DNA from: Variovorax sp. Sphag1AA
Lineage (GTDB): Bacteria > Pseudomonadota > Gammaproteobacteria > Burkholderiales > Burkholderiaceae_C
Direction: 5' to 3'
Length of the DNA: 64,000 nt
Assembly: GCF_014192575.1 (NCBI RefSeq)
Contig: NZ_JACHYC010000003.1
Span: 744,001-808,000 of the forward strand
Shown here: in pieces, positions 53,143 through 60,999 of the stretch
How positions within the stretch are numbered: the stretch's first letter is position 1
Layout of the letters: the number at the start of each line of letters is the position of its first letter
Notes under the pieces: generated by a model
The model's input: the letters and a program-made list of their open reading frames with translations, nothing else
Databases searched by the model: none
What the model was told of the DNA's origin: nothing
Translations under genes and position numbers: made by a program

Positions 53143-54291
53143 ATGTCAGCAGTCCTTCATCCGCCGGCCATCAAGACACGCGTCCCGATGAGCGAGAAAG
53201 CCATGCAGACCTGGACCTCGCGCTATCCCGACTATCGCGCGCCCGCCGATGCGCCTGCGCTCGCGCATGCATCGACGGTCAGTTCGCTGTGGAACATGCG
53301 CCTGGTGCCAATGCTCTCCCCGCAAGGTTCGGCCGGTCGCTTCTCGCAAGCGGCGCTGAGCTGCCCCGAACGCGCCTGCACCGGCTTCGGCGAACTGGCC
53401 GCGGGTGCGGTGACGCGGGCCTATCGCAACACCGACGCGATCGAGAACATCCTCTGCCTCGAAGGCAAGCTCAAGGTGCGTGTCGGGCCGAAGCTGGAGC
53501 GCAGCATCACGCTTGAACGCTTCGACATGGTCTCAGTGCCGGTCGACGTGCGCCACGCGATCGAGAACACCGGCGGCGTGCCGGGCCGAATGGTCATTTG
53601 CCTCAACGGGCCGACCGGCAGCACATGGCCGGCAGTGTTCGATCAGGTCGCGGGGCTTCCGGCGGAAGCACTGACAGCGCTGAGCGTGAGCTTCGACGCC
53701 GCAGCAGGCCTCGCGCTCGAAGACGGCGAGATCGAGGGCCGCGTGACGCGCGGCGAGCAACTCGTGGCGTACAAGCGCGAGCTCAGTGCCTCGTCCGGCA
53801 TTCCCCCGCAGGCCACCGAGATGCTCTCGGCCGGTTCGGTCTATCCGCTGATCGTCCCGGTGGGCCATTCGGGCCGCGCCCGCAAGGCACCGATGTATGG
53901 ACTGCCGTCGCTCTACCTGTCGATCGCCGAGTGCACGCCCGGCGAGGCCGGCCCGCCGCCGCACTCGCATTCCGACACGCAGGAGTCCTTCCTGTGCATC
54001 GAGGGCGAGTGGGAGATGACCACCGGCTTCCATCACGAGCACGTGACGAAGGTGAAGCCCTACGACATCGTGGCGATGCCGACCAAGGTGATGCGCGGCT
54101 TCCGCAACACCGGGCCGGGCCGAAGCCGCCTGTTCGTGGTGATCCAGGGCGCCGAGCAGATGACCGACATGGTGGCCTTTCCCAAGCGTGTCGGCGTTGA
54201 GATGGAGAAGCGCTTCGGCCCGCAGGTGATCAAGGACTTCGAGAAGATCCACCTGATCTTCGACGCCGAGGACCGGGTCGAGGCCGCCTGA
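53143..54291 (+). CDS. Bicupin protein (paralogue of 32746-33885)
   Basis: A 382-residue protein of two cupin barrels. The C-terminal barrel has P-P-P-H-S-H-S-D-T-Q-E-S-F, the same pattern as the paralogue; the N-terminal barrel keeps the fold (Y-R-N-T-D-A-I-E-N-I-L) without obvious metal ligands. The tail reads R-F-G-P-Q-V-I-K-D-F, then L-I-F-D-A-E-D. AGGAG nine bases before the ATG. It is first gene in a row with Bug, DUF35, thiolase-like and SDR genes. Dioxygenase or isomerase activity is likely but not established. Confidence 0.82.
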   Translation: MSAVLHPPAIKTRVPMSEKAMQTWTSRYPDYRAPADAPALAHASTVSSLWNMRLVPMLSPQGSAGRFSQAALSCPERACTGFGELAAGAVTRAYRNTDAIENILCLEGKLKVRVGPKLERSITLERFDMVSVPVDVRHAIENTGGVPGRMVICLNGPTGSTWPAVFDQVAGLPAEALTALSVSFDAAAGLALEDGEIEGRVTRGEQLVAYKRELSASSGIPPQATEMLSAGSVYPLIVPVGHSGRARKAPMYGLPSLYLSIAECTPGEAGPPPHSHSDTQESFLCIEGEWEMTTGFHHEHVTKVKPYDIVAMPTKVMRGFRNTGPGRSRLFVVIQGAEQMTDMVAFPKRVGVEMEKRFGPQVIKDFEKIHLIFDAEDRVEAA

Positions 54292-54303
54292 TCCACGCGA
54301 AGG

Positions 54304-54328
54304 CCGGCGCGGCTTCGTGCCGCGCCGG
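54304..54328 (+). other. Perfect GC hairpin with TTCGT loop
   Basis: CCGGCGCGGC, loop TTCGT, GCCGCGCCGG. It lies between the bicupin and Bug genes, 13 bases after the bicupin stop. There is no T-run, so it is more likely an mRNA-stabilising or processing element inside the transcript than a terminator. Confidence 0.5.
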
Positions 54329-54352
54329 AGCAGAACGACAACGGAGTGAGAC

Positions 54353-55336
54353 ATGACGCATCGGGCATTCCTCACGCAGCGCGCGCGCTGTCTTGCCACG
54401 GCCCTGGCGGTGGCGGCCTTTTCCGGGGCTGCATCCGCGCAGGCCTGGCCGGAGCGGCCTATCCGCATGATCGTGCCGGCCGCCGCGGGCGGCATGACCG
54501 ACATCTCCGCCCGCGTGGTCGCGAAGAGACTCGGCCAGGAACTCGGGCAACCCGTGGTCGTGGAGAACAAGGGCGGCGGCGGCGGCCGCATCGGTGCCGC
54601 GGAGGTCGCGCACAGCAAGCCCGACGGCTACACGGTGCTGTTCGCCAACGCGGTGACCCAGGCGCTGTTGCCCGCAACCGTGCGCAACATGAACTACGAC
54701 CCGCTCAAGGACTTCACGCAGCTCGGCCTGCTGTTCGACTACACGACGGTGCTGGTGTGCAACAAGAGCCTCCCCTTCGACGACATCGCGGGCTTCATCG
54801 CCTACGCGAAGAAGGTCCCCGGCAAGCCCACGATGGCGACCGCCGGGCCGGGCAGCGGCAATCACTTCACCAACGAGCTGTTCAACATGATGGCGGGCGT
54901 GCAGACGCTGAGCGTGCACTACCGCGGCAACGCGCCCGCATTGCAGGACGTGCTGGCAGGCGTTGCTGATTGCAGTCATCAGGGCGAGGTCAAGCAGTAC
55001 GTCGATTCGGGCAAGCTCAAGCTGATCGCGACCGATGGCCGCCAGCGCGACCCGCGCTTTCCCCAACTGAAGACCGTCGCCGAGAGCGGCCTGCCGGGCT
55101 ATGAGCTCACCTGGTGGCAGGGTCTGACCATGCCGGCCGGCGCTCCGCCCGAAGTGGTCGCGAAGCTGGTGCAGGCGCTGCGCACCGTGGCCGACGACCC
55201 CGACGTGCGCATGAGCGTGCGCGACTACGGACTGGCACCCGCCTATGGCGCGCCCGCCGCGATGGAACAGACCATTCGCAGGGACATGACCCAGTTCCGC
55301 CGGATCGCCGCGCAATCGGAAATCGTCATCGAATAA
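54353..55336 (+). CDS. Bug family substrate-binding protein
   Basis: A 327-residue periplasmic binding protein. Signal peptide (R-A-R-C-L-A-T-A-L-A-V-A-A-F, cleavage near A-S-A-Q-A). Blocks: W-P-E-R-P-I-R-M-I-V-P, V-E-N-K-G-G-G-G-G-R-I-G, D-G-Y-T-V-L-F, L-S-V-H-Y-R-G-N. CGGAG before the ATG. It is in one row with a bicupin gene and DUF35/thiolase genes, so the ligand is likely a carboxylic acid later turned to a CoA ester. Confidence 0.92.
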   Translation: MTHRAFLTQRARCLATALAVAAFSGAASAQAWPERPIRMIVPAAAGGMTDISARVVAKRLGQELGQPVVVENKGGGGGRIGAAEVAHSKPDGYTVLFANAVTQALLPATVRNMNYDPLKDFTQLGLLFDYTTVLVCNKSLPFDDIAGFIAYAKKVPGKPTMATAGPGSGNHFTNELFNMMAGVQTLSVHYRGNAPALQDVLAGVADCSHQGEVKQYVDSGKLKLIATDGRQRDPRFPQLKTVAESGLPGYELTWWQGLTMPAGAPPEVVAKLVQALRTVADDPDVRMSVRDYGLAPAYGAPAAMEQTIRRDMTQFRRIAAQSEIVIE

Positions 55337-55347
55337 AGGAGTACCGC

Positions 55348-55719
55348 ATGACCGAACCGGTCGAGTCGCCGCTGGCGATCTATCGACGCCACCTCGGGCG
55401 CGGCGAGCTGGCCTACCAGTACGACCCTGTCAGCGGACGCGCGGTGTTCTATCCGCGCGTGGCCGAGGCGGGCCGCTCGGGGCTCGAATGGCGGATCAGC
55501 CGCGGCCTGGGCAGCGTGTATGCGACGACCGCGATCGGCACGCGCGATGGCGGCGAATACAACGTCGCGCTGATCGACCTCGATGAAGGCTTCCGCATGA
55601 TGAGCCGCGTCGAAGGTCTGCCGGCCAACGAAGTACGCATCGGCACGCGGGTGCAGGTGCGGATGCGCGCGAGCGAATCCGACGGCGTGCTGCCGGTCTT
55701 CGATCCGGTTGCCGGATGA
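55348..55719 (+). CDS. DUF35-type OB-fold protein without zinc-ribbon cysteines
   Basis: A 123-residue protein. The C-terminal OB-fold (R-G-L-G-S-V-Y-A-T-T, then Y-N-V-A-L-I-D-L-D-E-G-F-R-M-M-S-R) matches DUF35 partners of thiolase-like enzymes. The N-terminal part, L-A-Y-Q-Y-D-P-V-S-G-R, sits where the zinc ribbon normally holds four Cys, and none is present. It overlaps the thiolase-like gene by ATGA, so the two form a complex, most likely. AAAGGAG precedes the ATG. In known pairs it binds the acyl-CoA for a thiolase or aldolase. Confidence 0.78.
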   Translation: MTEPVESPLAIYRRHLGRGELAYQYDPVSGRAVFYPRVAEAGRSGLEWRISRGLGSVYATTAIGTRDGGEYNVALIDLDEGFRMMSRVEGLPANEVRIGTRVQVRMRASESDGVLPVFDPVAG

Positions 55720-56876
55720 GCACGCCCGCATTGCGTCGCGGCTCGGTCGCCATCGTGGGCGTGGCAGAGACCGGCATGGGAGAGGCCCCGGCCGGAACCC
55801 ATCCGGTGGATCTCATGGGCCAGGGCGTCATGCGCGCGCTCGATGAATGTGGGCTGCGGCTTGCCGACGTGGATGGCGTCTTCGGCGCGGCGATGCAACT
55901 GCGCATGCCGACGCTCGCCATCTGCGAATACCTCGGCCTGCAGCCGCGTTACCAGGACGGCACCAACATCGGCGGTTCCTCGTTCATGTCGCTGCTCGCA
56001 CACGCGCAGGCGGCCATCGAGCATGGGCTGTGCGAGGTGGCGGTGATCGCCTATGGCAGCACGCAGAGGACCATCGGGCGGGCGAATCTGCAGCCGCCGG
56101 ACCCCAATCCCTACGAGGCACCCTACCGGCCGTTGCTGCCCGCCAGCGCCTATGCGCTCGCCGCTTCGCGGCACATGCACGCTTTCGGCACGACGCGCGA
56201 GCAGCTTGCGTCCGTCGCTGTGGCGGCCCGCGAGTGGGCCCTGCGCAACCCCGCCGCCTGGGAGAAGGAACCGCTCACCGTCCGGCAAGTGCTCGATGCG
56301 CGCCCGGTCAGCCGGCCGCTCACGGTGCGCGACTGCTGCCTTGTGACCGACGGCGGCGGCGCGATCGTGGTGACGTCAGCCGAACGTGCGCGCGCGCTGC
56401 GCAAGCCGCCGGTCTTCGTCCTCGGCACGGGCGAAGCGACCACGCATCTCACCATCGGCAGCATGCCCGACCTCACGATCACCGCCGCGGCGGAGTCCGG
56501 CCGCCTCGCCTACGGGATGGCGGGCCTGCGCGCTGCCGACATCGACGTGGTCGAGGTCTATGACGCCTTCACCATCTCCACCCTGCTCTTCCTCGAAGAC
56601 CTCGGGTTCTGCCCCAAGGGCGAAGGCGGGCGCTTCGTCGCCGACGGCGCAATCGCGCCGGGAGGCCGGCTGCCGGTCAATACCAACGGGGGCGGACTCT
56701 CCTATGGGCATCCAGGGATGTACGGCCTCTACGTACTCATCGAAGCGGTGCGGCAGCTTCGCGGCGAGTGCGGCGCGCGGCAACTCCCGCGCCATGTAAC
56801 GGCCATCGCGCACGGCAACGGCGGCGTGCTGTCGAGTCAGTCCACCGTGGTGCTTGGAACGTCGGCCGCCTTGTGA
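55716..56876 (+). CDS. Thiolase-like enzyme lacking the nucleophilic cysteine
   Basis: A 386-residue thiolase-superfamily protein of the SCP2-thiolase type. The His block is in N-G-G-G-L-S-Y-G-H-P-G. The usual nucleophile Cys is absent: the matching segment reads N-I-G-G-S-S-F-M-S. The usual C-terminal C-x-G block reads A-H-G-N-G-G. Together with the DUF35 partner this recalls the Ltp2/ChsH2 steroid retro-aldolase, which also lacks the thiolase Cys. It may therefore split a C-C bond of a 3-hydroxyacyl-CoA rather than perform thiolysis. Starts inside the DUF35 stop. Confidence 0.8.
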   Translation: MSTPALRRGSVAIVGVAETGMGEAPAGTHPVDLMGQGVMRALDECGLRLADVDGVFGAAMQLRMPTLAICEYLGLQPRYQDGTNIGGSSFMSLLAHAQAAIEHGLCEVAVIAYGSTQRTIGRANLQPPDPNPYEAPYRPLLPASAYALAASRHMHAFGTTREQLASVAVAAREWALRNPAAWEKEPLTVRQVLDARPVSRPLTVRDCCLVTDGGGAIVVTSAERARALRKPPVFVLGTGEATTHLTIGSMPDLTITAAAESGRLAYGMAGLRAADIDVVEVYDAFTISTLLFLEDLGFCPKGEGGRFVADGAIAPGGRLPVNTNGGGLSYGHPGMYGLYVLIEAVRQLRGECGARQLPRHVTAIAHGNGGVLSSQSTVVLGTSAAL

Positions 56877-56909
56877 CGGCAGCCATCCTTCAACCTTCAT
56901 CGAGAAACC

Positions 56910-57845
56910 ATGACATCGAACGAATCGGCAGGCCTGCTCGCAGACAAGGTGATCCTGGTGACCGGCGCAGGCGGCGGCATCGGCCGCCACATCGCGCTCC
57001 ATGCGGCGCGCGAAGGCGCGAGCGTGGTGGTCAACGACCTGGGCAGCACGGTGGGCGGCGATGGCCGCGATGCCGCGCGCGCCGCCCAGGTGGCCGCGGA
57101 CATCGAGTCCGCAGGGGGCCGCGCAGTCGCGAACACCGATTCGGTGACCGACTGGGAAGCGGCCCAGCGCATGGTGCAGTCGGCGGTAGGCACCTTCGGG
57201 AGGCTCGACGCGGTGATCAACAACGCCGGCATCCTGCGCGACAGAATCTTCCACCAGCTCGGCGTGGACGAGTTTGACGCGGTCGTCAAGGTGCACCTGT
57301 ATGGCGCGTTCCATCTGAGCCGCGCAGCAGCGAGCCTGTTCCGCGCGCAGGGCTCGGGCGCCCTGGTGCACATGACCTCGACCAGCGGCCTCATCGGCAA
57401 CCTGGGACAGGCCAACTACGCGGCGGCCAAGCTCGGCATCGTCGGCTTGTCGCGATCGATCTCGCTGGACATGGCGCGCTTCAATGTGCGCTCCAACTGC
57501 ATCGCGCCGACCGCGTTCAGCCGAATGATCGAGTCGATCCCCGGCCAGTCCGCGGAAGAGCAGGCGAGGTTCCGCGAAAAGCTGAAGGCCACCGTGCGCG
57601 CGGACCAGGTCGCGCCGCTTGCCGTTTTCCTCGCGAGCGACGCTGCGTGCGAAGTGAGCGGACAGGTCTTCGGCGTGCGCGGCAACGAGGTGTACCTCTA
57701 CAGCCAGCCGCGGCCGGTGCGCACGATGCACTGCGACGCGGGCTGGTCGCCACGGCGGCTGGCCGAACAGATGCTGCCCGCCTTCCGGCCTTCCCTGACA
57801 CCCCTGGACCGCGCCCGCGACGTGTTCGCGTGGGACGCCGTCTGA
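56910..57845 (+). CDS. SDR dehydrogenase, 3-hydroxyacyl-CoA dehydrogenase type
   Basis: A 311-residue short-chain dehydrogenase. The cofactor motif is V-T-G-A-G-G-G-I-G-R, followed by N-N-A-G and the active-site pattern Y-A-A-A-K preceded by T-S-T-S-G. The longer C-terminus and the V-N-D-L-G sequence resemble the N-terminal domain of the peroxisomal-type multifunctional enzyme. It follows the thiolase-like gene and likely oxidises the hydroxyacyl-CoA. A truncated SDR gene follows. Confidence 0.9.
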   Translation: MTSNESAGLLADKVILVTGAGGGIGRHIALHAAREGASVVVNDLGSTVGGDGRDAARAAQVAADIESAGGRAVANTDSVTDWEAAQRMVQSAVGTFGRLDAVINNAGILRDRIFHQLGVDEFDAVVKVHLYGAFHLSRAAASLFRAQGSGALVHMTSTSGLIGNLGQANYAAAKLGIVGLSRSISLDMARFNVRSNCIAPTAFSRMIESIPGQSAEEQARFREKLKATVRADQVAPLAVFLASDAACEVSGQVFGVRGNEVYLYSQPRPVRTMHCDAGWSPRRLAEQMLPAFRPSLTPLDRARDVFAWDAV

Positions 57846-57864
57846 AACCATGGAGACACCACGC

Positions 57865-58203
57865 ATGAAAGACGTCGTCCTCGTGACAGGTTCGGGCCGC
57901 GCGGGCACGGTCGAGAAGCTCGACGCCGCGGCCGTGCGGCGGATCCTTGACGTCGACGTCGTGGGCCTGGCGCGCGAGCTCGCACCGGACGGCATCCGCG
58001 TGAACGCGGTCCTGCCGGGGATCATCGAGACCGCGATCCACGAGAAGGCCGGACTCGCCGCGAAGATGCCGGACCTGCTGCAACTGGTGCCGATGCGCCG
58101 CATCGGGCAGCCCGAGGAATGCGCGCAGGCCATCGCCTGGCTGCTGTCGGACCGGGCCTCCTACGTGAGCGGCGCAGTGCTTCCCGTGACGGGCGCGCGT
58201 TGA
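57865..58203 (+). pseudogene. SDR gene with two in-frame internal deletions
   Basis: A 112-residue remainder of a short-chain dehydrogenase of about 250 residues. The N-terminus (V-V-L-V-T-G-S-G-R) is joined directly to A-G-T-V-E-K-L-D-A-A-A, which normally follows the N-N-A-G block. V-D-V-V-G is then joined to L-A-R-E-L-A-P-D-G-I-R-V-N-A-V, so the catalytic Ser, Tyr and Lys are missing. The frame is intact, but no dehydrogenase activity is possible. GGAG lies nine bases before the ATG at 57865. Confidence 0.78.
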
Positions 58204-58910
58204 GCCTGCAGTGAAGCGGCCGTGTCCGCCGGCGGCGGAAACGAGACCACCCGCGGCCGCTGCAGCCGCTTGTCGTACCACAGCTCGTAGAGCCAGCTGA
58301 GGTTCTCCAGTGAGCTGAACGTCACCTGCGCGCGCCTGCCCGCGGCCGTGCGCGGCCCGCCGGCGATCAGCGCGCCGCTGGCCTCGTAGAGGCTGCAGAC
58401 CACGTCGCGCAGCGTGCGGCGCATGAGCTTCTCGTCGAGGTCGCCGTAGCGGATGCCGACCGCGATGAACTCCAGGTAGCTCAGCACGTAGCGCAGCGAA
58501 GGCAGGCGCGCGTCGGGACTGTCGGTTTCGATTTCCTCCTCGGTCAAGTACCGCATGCCGTGGCGATGGAAGTAGCGCATGTGAACGATCATCGCCTGCT
58601 CCATGTAGGTCTGTGACAGGCGCGACTGGAGCAGGATGTTGATGGTGTGCTGGCGAATGCCGTTTCGGATCGCCACCATCGACGAGATGATCCAGCCCAC
58701 AATGGCAGCCACCACGCCGAACAGCAGGATCCACTGCCCCTTCTCCAGCCGGAACTGCGGTGTTTCGATGCCGAGGAGCGATCCGTCGGCTTCGGAGTGG
58801 ACGAAACATGCCAATGCCAGGAGCAGCAGGCACAGCAGCGCCTGAAGCAGCGGACTGGGACTGCGCGGCCTGCGCCTGCGACAGAGCCGCCGTATCGAGT
58901 GCCAGGACAC
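58161..58910 (-). CDS. DUF4760-like membrane protein
   Basis: A 249-residue protein with two N-terminal membrane segments (L-L-Q-A-L-L-C-L-L-L-L-A-L, then W-I-L-L-F-G-V-V-A-A-I-V-G-W) and a long cytoplasmic helical part (R-Q-H-T-I-N-I-L-L-Q, then L-S-Y-L-E-F-I-A-V-G-I-R-Y-G-D-L-D-E-K-L), the pattern of DUF4760. Function is unknown. Its 3' end overlaps the truncated SDR gene by 43 bases. It starts three bases after the end of the metallo-hydrolase gene and may be in its transcript. Confidence 0.7.
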   Translation of the reverse strand: MSWHSIRRLCRRRRPRSPSPLLQALLCLLLLALACFVHSEADGSLLGIETPQFRLEKGQWILLFGVVAAIVGWIISSMVAIRNGIRQHTINILLQSRLSQTYMEQAMIVHMRYFHRHGMRYLTEEEIETDSPDARLPSLRYVLSYLEFIAVGIRYGDLDEKLMRRTLRDVVCSLYEASGALIAGGPRTAAGRRAQVTFSSLENLSWLYELWYDKRLQRPRVVSFPPPADTAASLQAQRAPVTGSTAPLT

Positions 58911-58913
58911 GTT

Positions 58914-59774
58914 TCAGGCGAAGCTGCCGGCGGGCGCCGTGCGCGGGATGTAGGGCGCGGCCGGCTGCAGGCCATCCGGAAACTCGAAGGGGTTGTGCGC
59001 GCTGAAGAGCTTCACCTCGGGATGGTCGGCGGTGAGACTGCGCAGGCGGTCCTGGTTGTAGAAGCGCATCCGGCGATTGGTGGTGACCGCGAACTGGAAA
59101 AGGCCGACCTTGAGCGCGCACTTGCGCACCGGCCCTTTCACTTCGCGCGGATCGAAGTAGGCGTCACCCGCATGGAGGAGCCAGCCGTCCTCGCCCTGCA
59201 CCGCGACGCCGCAATGCCCAAGCGTGTGGCCGAAGAGAGGGATCAGCAAGATCTCGGGCGGCAGGCCCGCGAGTTCGCGCACCGCCTCGAAGCCGAGCCA
59301 GCGCTCGCCTTCGACCGCATACGGCTGGAAGTCCGGCCCGTGCGCCCACATCGCAGGCATATAGCGATGTCGCGCCTTGAAGGTCCTGCGCTCCATCGCA
59401 GCCTTCAGTTCCGTCGCGTGCAGATGCACCTTGGCCGCGGGAAAGTCCGACAGGCCGCCCACATGGTCGAGGTCCATGTGCGTGAGAACGATGTGCTTCA
59501 CATCCGACGGTTGATAGCCCATCGCCTTGATCTGCTCGATCGCCGCGAGTTTCGGGTCGCGCCGCGGATTGGCGTAGCCGTATGCGAACATGTACCCGAG
59601 CCGCGAAGGCATGTTCGCGTAGTCGGCAGTGCCCAGGCCCGTATCGACGAGGACGAGGCCGCTGGAAGGCGTCTCGATTAGGAGTACATGACACGCGAGC
59701 TGCTGGCCATGAATCGTCAGCCGCTGGATGCATGCGCAGTTGAGGTGGTGGACTTTCAATCGTACGTAGGACAT
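58914..59774 (-). CDS. Metallo-beta-lactamase-fold hydrolase (lactonase-like)
   Basis: A 286-residue enzyme of the metallo-beta-lactamase fold. The zinc motif is T-H-M-D-L-D-H-V-G-G, with further ligands in F-G-H-T-L-G-H, H-A-G-D-A and S-A-H-N-P-F-E. The general layout resembles N-acyl-homoserine lactonases and related lactonases. No signal peptide. It is convergent with nothing but runs into the DUF4760 gene. Two palindromes of the TetR-type operator lie just upstream. The substrate could be an acyl lactone or a pesticide-like ester; not known. Confidence 0.85.
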   Translation of the reverse strand: MSYVRLKVHHLNCACIQRLTIHGQQLACHVLLIETPSSGLVLVDTGLGTADYANMPSRLGYMFAYGYANPRRDPKLAAIEQIKAMGYQPSDVKHIVLTHMDLDHVGGLSDFPAAKVHLHATELKAAMERRTFKARHRYMPAMWAHGPDFQPYAVEGERWLGFEAVRELAGLPPEILLIPLFGHTLGHCGVAVQGEDGWLLHAGDAYFDPREVKGPVRKCALKVGLFQFAVTTNRRMRFYNQDRLRSLTADHPEVKLFSAHNPFEFPDGLQPAAPYIPRTAPAGSFA

Positions 59775-59790
59775 GAAGGCCTCCTGAAGC

Positions 59791-59850
59791 GGAATGAATA
59801 TTCCCTTTTACTCTAGGCGGTGATCTCCCATCCGTCAAGAATGAACATTC
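59791..59850. promoter_or_regulatory. Two TetR-type operators before the metallo-hydrolase gene
   Basis: Site 1 is GGAATGAATATTCC (59791-59804); site 2 is GAATGAACATTC (59839-59850). Both have GAAT/ATTC arms. A third related palindrome lies before the TetR gene at 60522. Adjacent TetR control is inferred. Confidence 0.6.
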
Positions 59851-59899
59851 CTTTTTACATCTGGCGCGGGACGAACGTCGCTGCGCTCATGCCCATGGG

Positions 59900-60502
59900 T
59901 CAGGGATTGCTGTCCATCAGTCCGGCCAGGCCACGTGCCTGTTTTCTTGGATCGGCATCGCGGGTGACTGCGGACTGGACCACGAAGCCCAGTATCAGCG
60001 ACTGGAGCGTCATCGCCATCTCGTCCGGCGAGACATTCTTCGCCACCACGCCGGCCTTCTGCCAGTGAGTGACGCGTGCACGTACCCGTTCGCGGAAAAG
60101 CAGGTAGAAGTCGCGCACCATTACGCGCACTGCCTCGTTGCGCTGCGCCTCGCTCCAGCCATGCACGGCGAGCGATGACAAATGAAAGTCGTTGCGCTTG
60201 CTGTACTTCGCGATGGCCTCCACCACCTGGCCGACGAACTCCGCGGGCCCAGCGCTCGATTCGCTCTCGACCACCGGCCCGAGGACCGCGCCGAGGTCGG
60301 TCAGCGAACCGCGGATCGCCTCGAAGATGATGTCGTCCTTGCCTTTGAAATACCGGTACATCGCACCGGCCGACAACTTCGACTCCTTGATGATGTCCTC
60401 CATCGTCGTCGAGTGGATGCCGTACCGGTGGAAGCAATTCCAGGCCGCCTCAAGGATCTGGCTGCGGCGCTCTTCTCTTTGCTCGTCGTTGATCTTGGGC
60501 AT
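59900..60502 (-). CDS. TetR family regulator
   Basis: A 200-residue regulator. The N-terminal helix-turn-helix (I-L-E-A-A-W-N-C-F, then S-T-T-M-E-D-I-I, then S-A-G-A-M-Y-R-Y-F-K-G-K-D) is typical of the family, and the rest is the ligand domain. The ATG at 60502 gives the usual start M-P-K-I-N-D-E-Q-R. A palindrome AGAAT-ATTC-ATTCT lies 20 bases before the start, so autoregulation is likely, and two similar ones precede the metallo-hydrolase gene on the same strand. Confidence 0.9.
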   Translation of the reverse strand: MPKINDEQREERRSQILEAAWNCFHRYGIHSTTMEDIIKESKLSAGAMYRYFKGKDDIIFEAIRGSLTDLGAVLGPVVESESSAGPAEFVGQVVEAIAKYSKRNDFHLSSLAVHGWSEAQRNEAVRVMVRDFYLLFRERVRARVTHWQKAGVVAKNVSPDEMAMTLQSLILGFVVQSAVTRDADPRKQARGLAGLMDSNP

Positions 60503-60521
60503 GGCGAAGCGTCTCGAAGAA

Positions 60522-60535
60522 AGAATATTCATTCT
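60522..60535. promoter_or_regulatory. TetR-type operator before the TetR gene
   Basis: AGAAT-ATTC-ATTCT, similar to the sites at 59791 and 59839. It overlaps the promoter area of the TetR gene. Confidence 0.55.
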
Positions 60536-60584
60536 ATTTTCGTCTCTCCAACGTATTTGTCGTTTTCGCGACCGTCGCAATATC

Positions 60585-60872
60585 GCGGCCTTTGATGCGT
60601 CCGGGAACTACAAGTCGGGGCCGATACTCAGCAAGTCTCAAGGCCGCATCCTGGCCACGATGAATTCGTCCGGATCAATTCAGAGCTTCTCGGTGCTCGA
60701 TCAAAGCGGAAAGGTGCTTTGCAACGGAAGTGGTGGCGTCAGCAATAGCTTGCCCAACGTGAACTACTGCTGGGCTACGATCAGCGCCGGAACCAAGTAT
60801 CAGGTCGTTGCGAAGGGCGACGGCAATCAGTACCTCCAGTTCGTCGTATCCACACGCGCAGCGGGCAAGTAG
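60585..60872 (+). pseudogene. 3' fragment of an unrecognised, probably secreted protein gene
   Basis: An open frame of 95 residues with no start codon at its head. It reads F-D-A-S-G-N-Y-K-S-G, then I-L-A-T-M-N-S-S-G-S-I, then V-L-C-N-G-S-G-G-V, then V-N-Y-C-W-A-T-I, rich in Ser, Gly and Asn, like a beta-rich secreted or surface protein with a Cys pair. The base composition is lower in G+C than the neighbours. An ATG lies at 60660 but has no clear ribosome site. It is probably the end of a gene cut off by rearrangement. Confidence 0.5.
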
Positions 60873-60999
60873 TCGGAACCAGTTTGCGATCGAGGGAGGG
60901 CATCCTGCTTCGACCCTCGTCAGCTGCAAAATAAGGGTTCGATGCCACGGTTCGGTGCCGTTGCCCGCATGTCCTCCGCTCCGGTCACGTCCTCCACGT

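Noticed and set aside
56376..58133. Minus-strand open frame of 585 codons opposite the thiolase-like and SDR genes
   Set aside because: Shadow frame without domains; the plus-strand genes have cofactor motifs and coupled starts.
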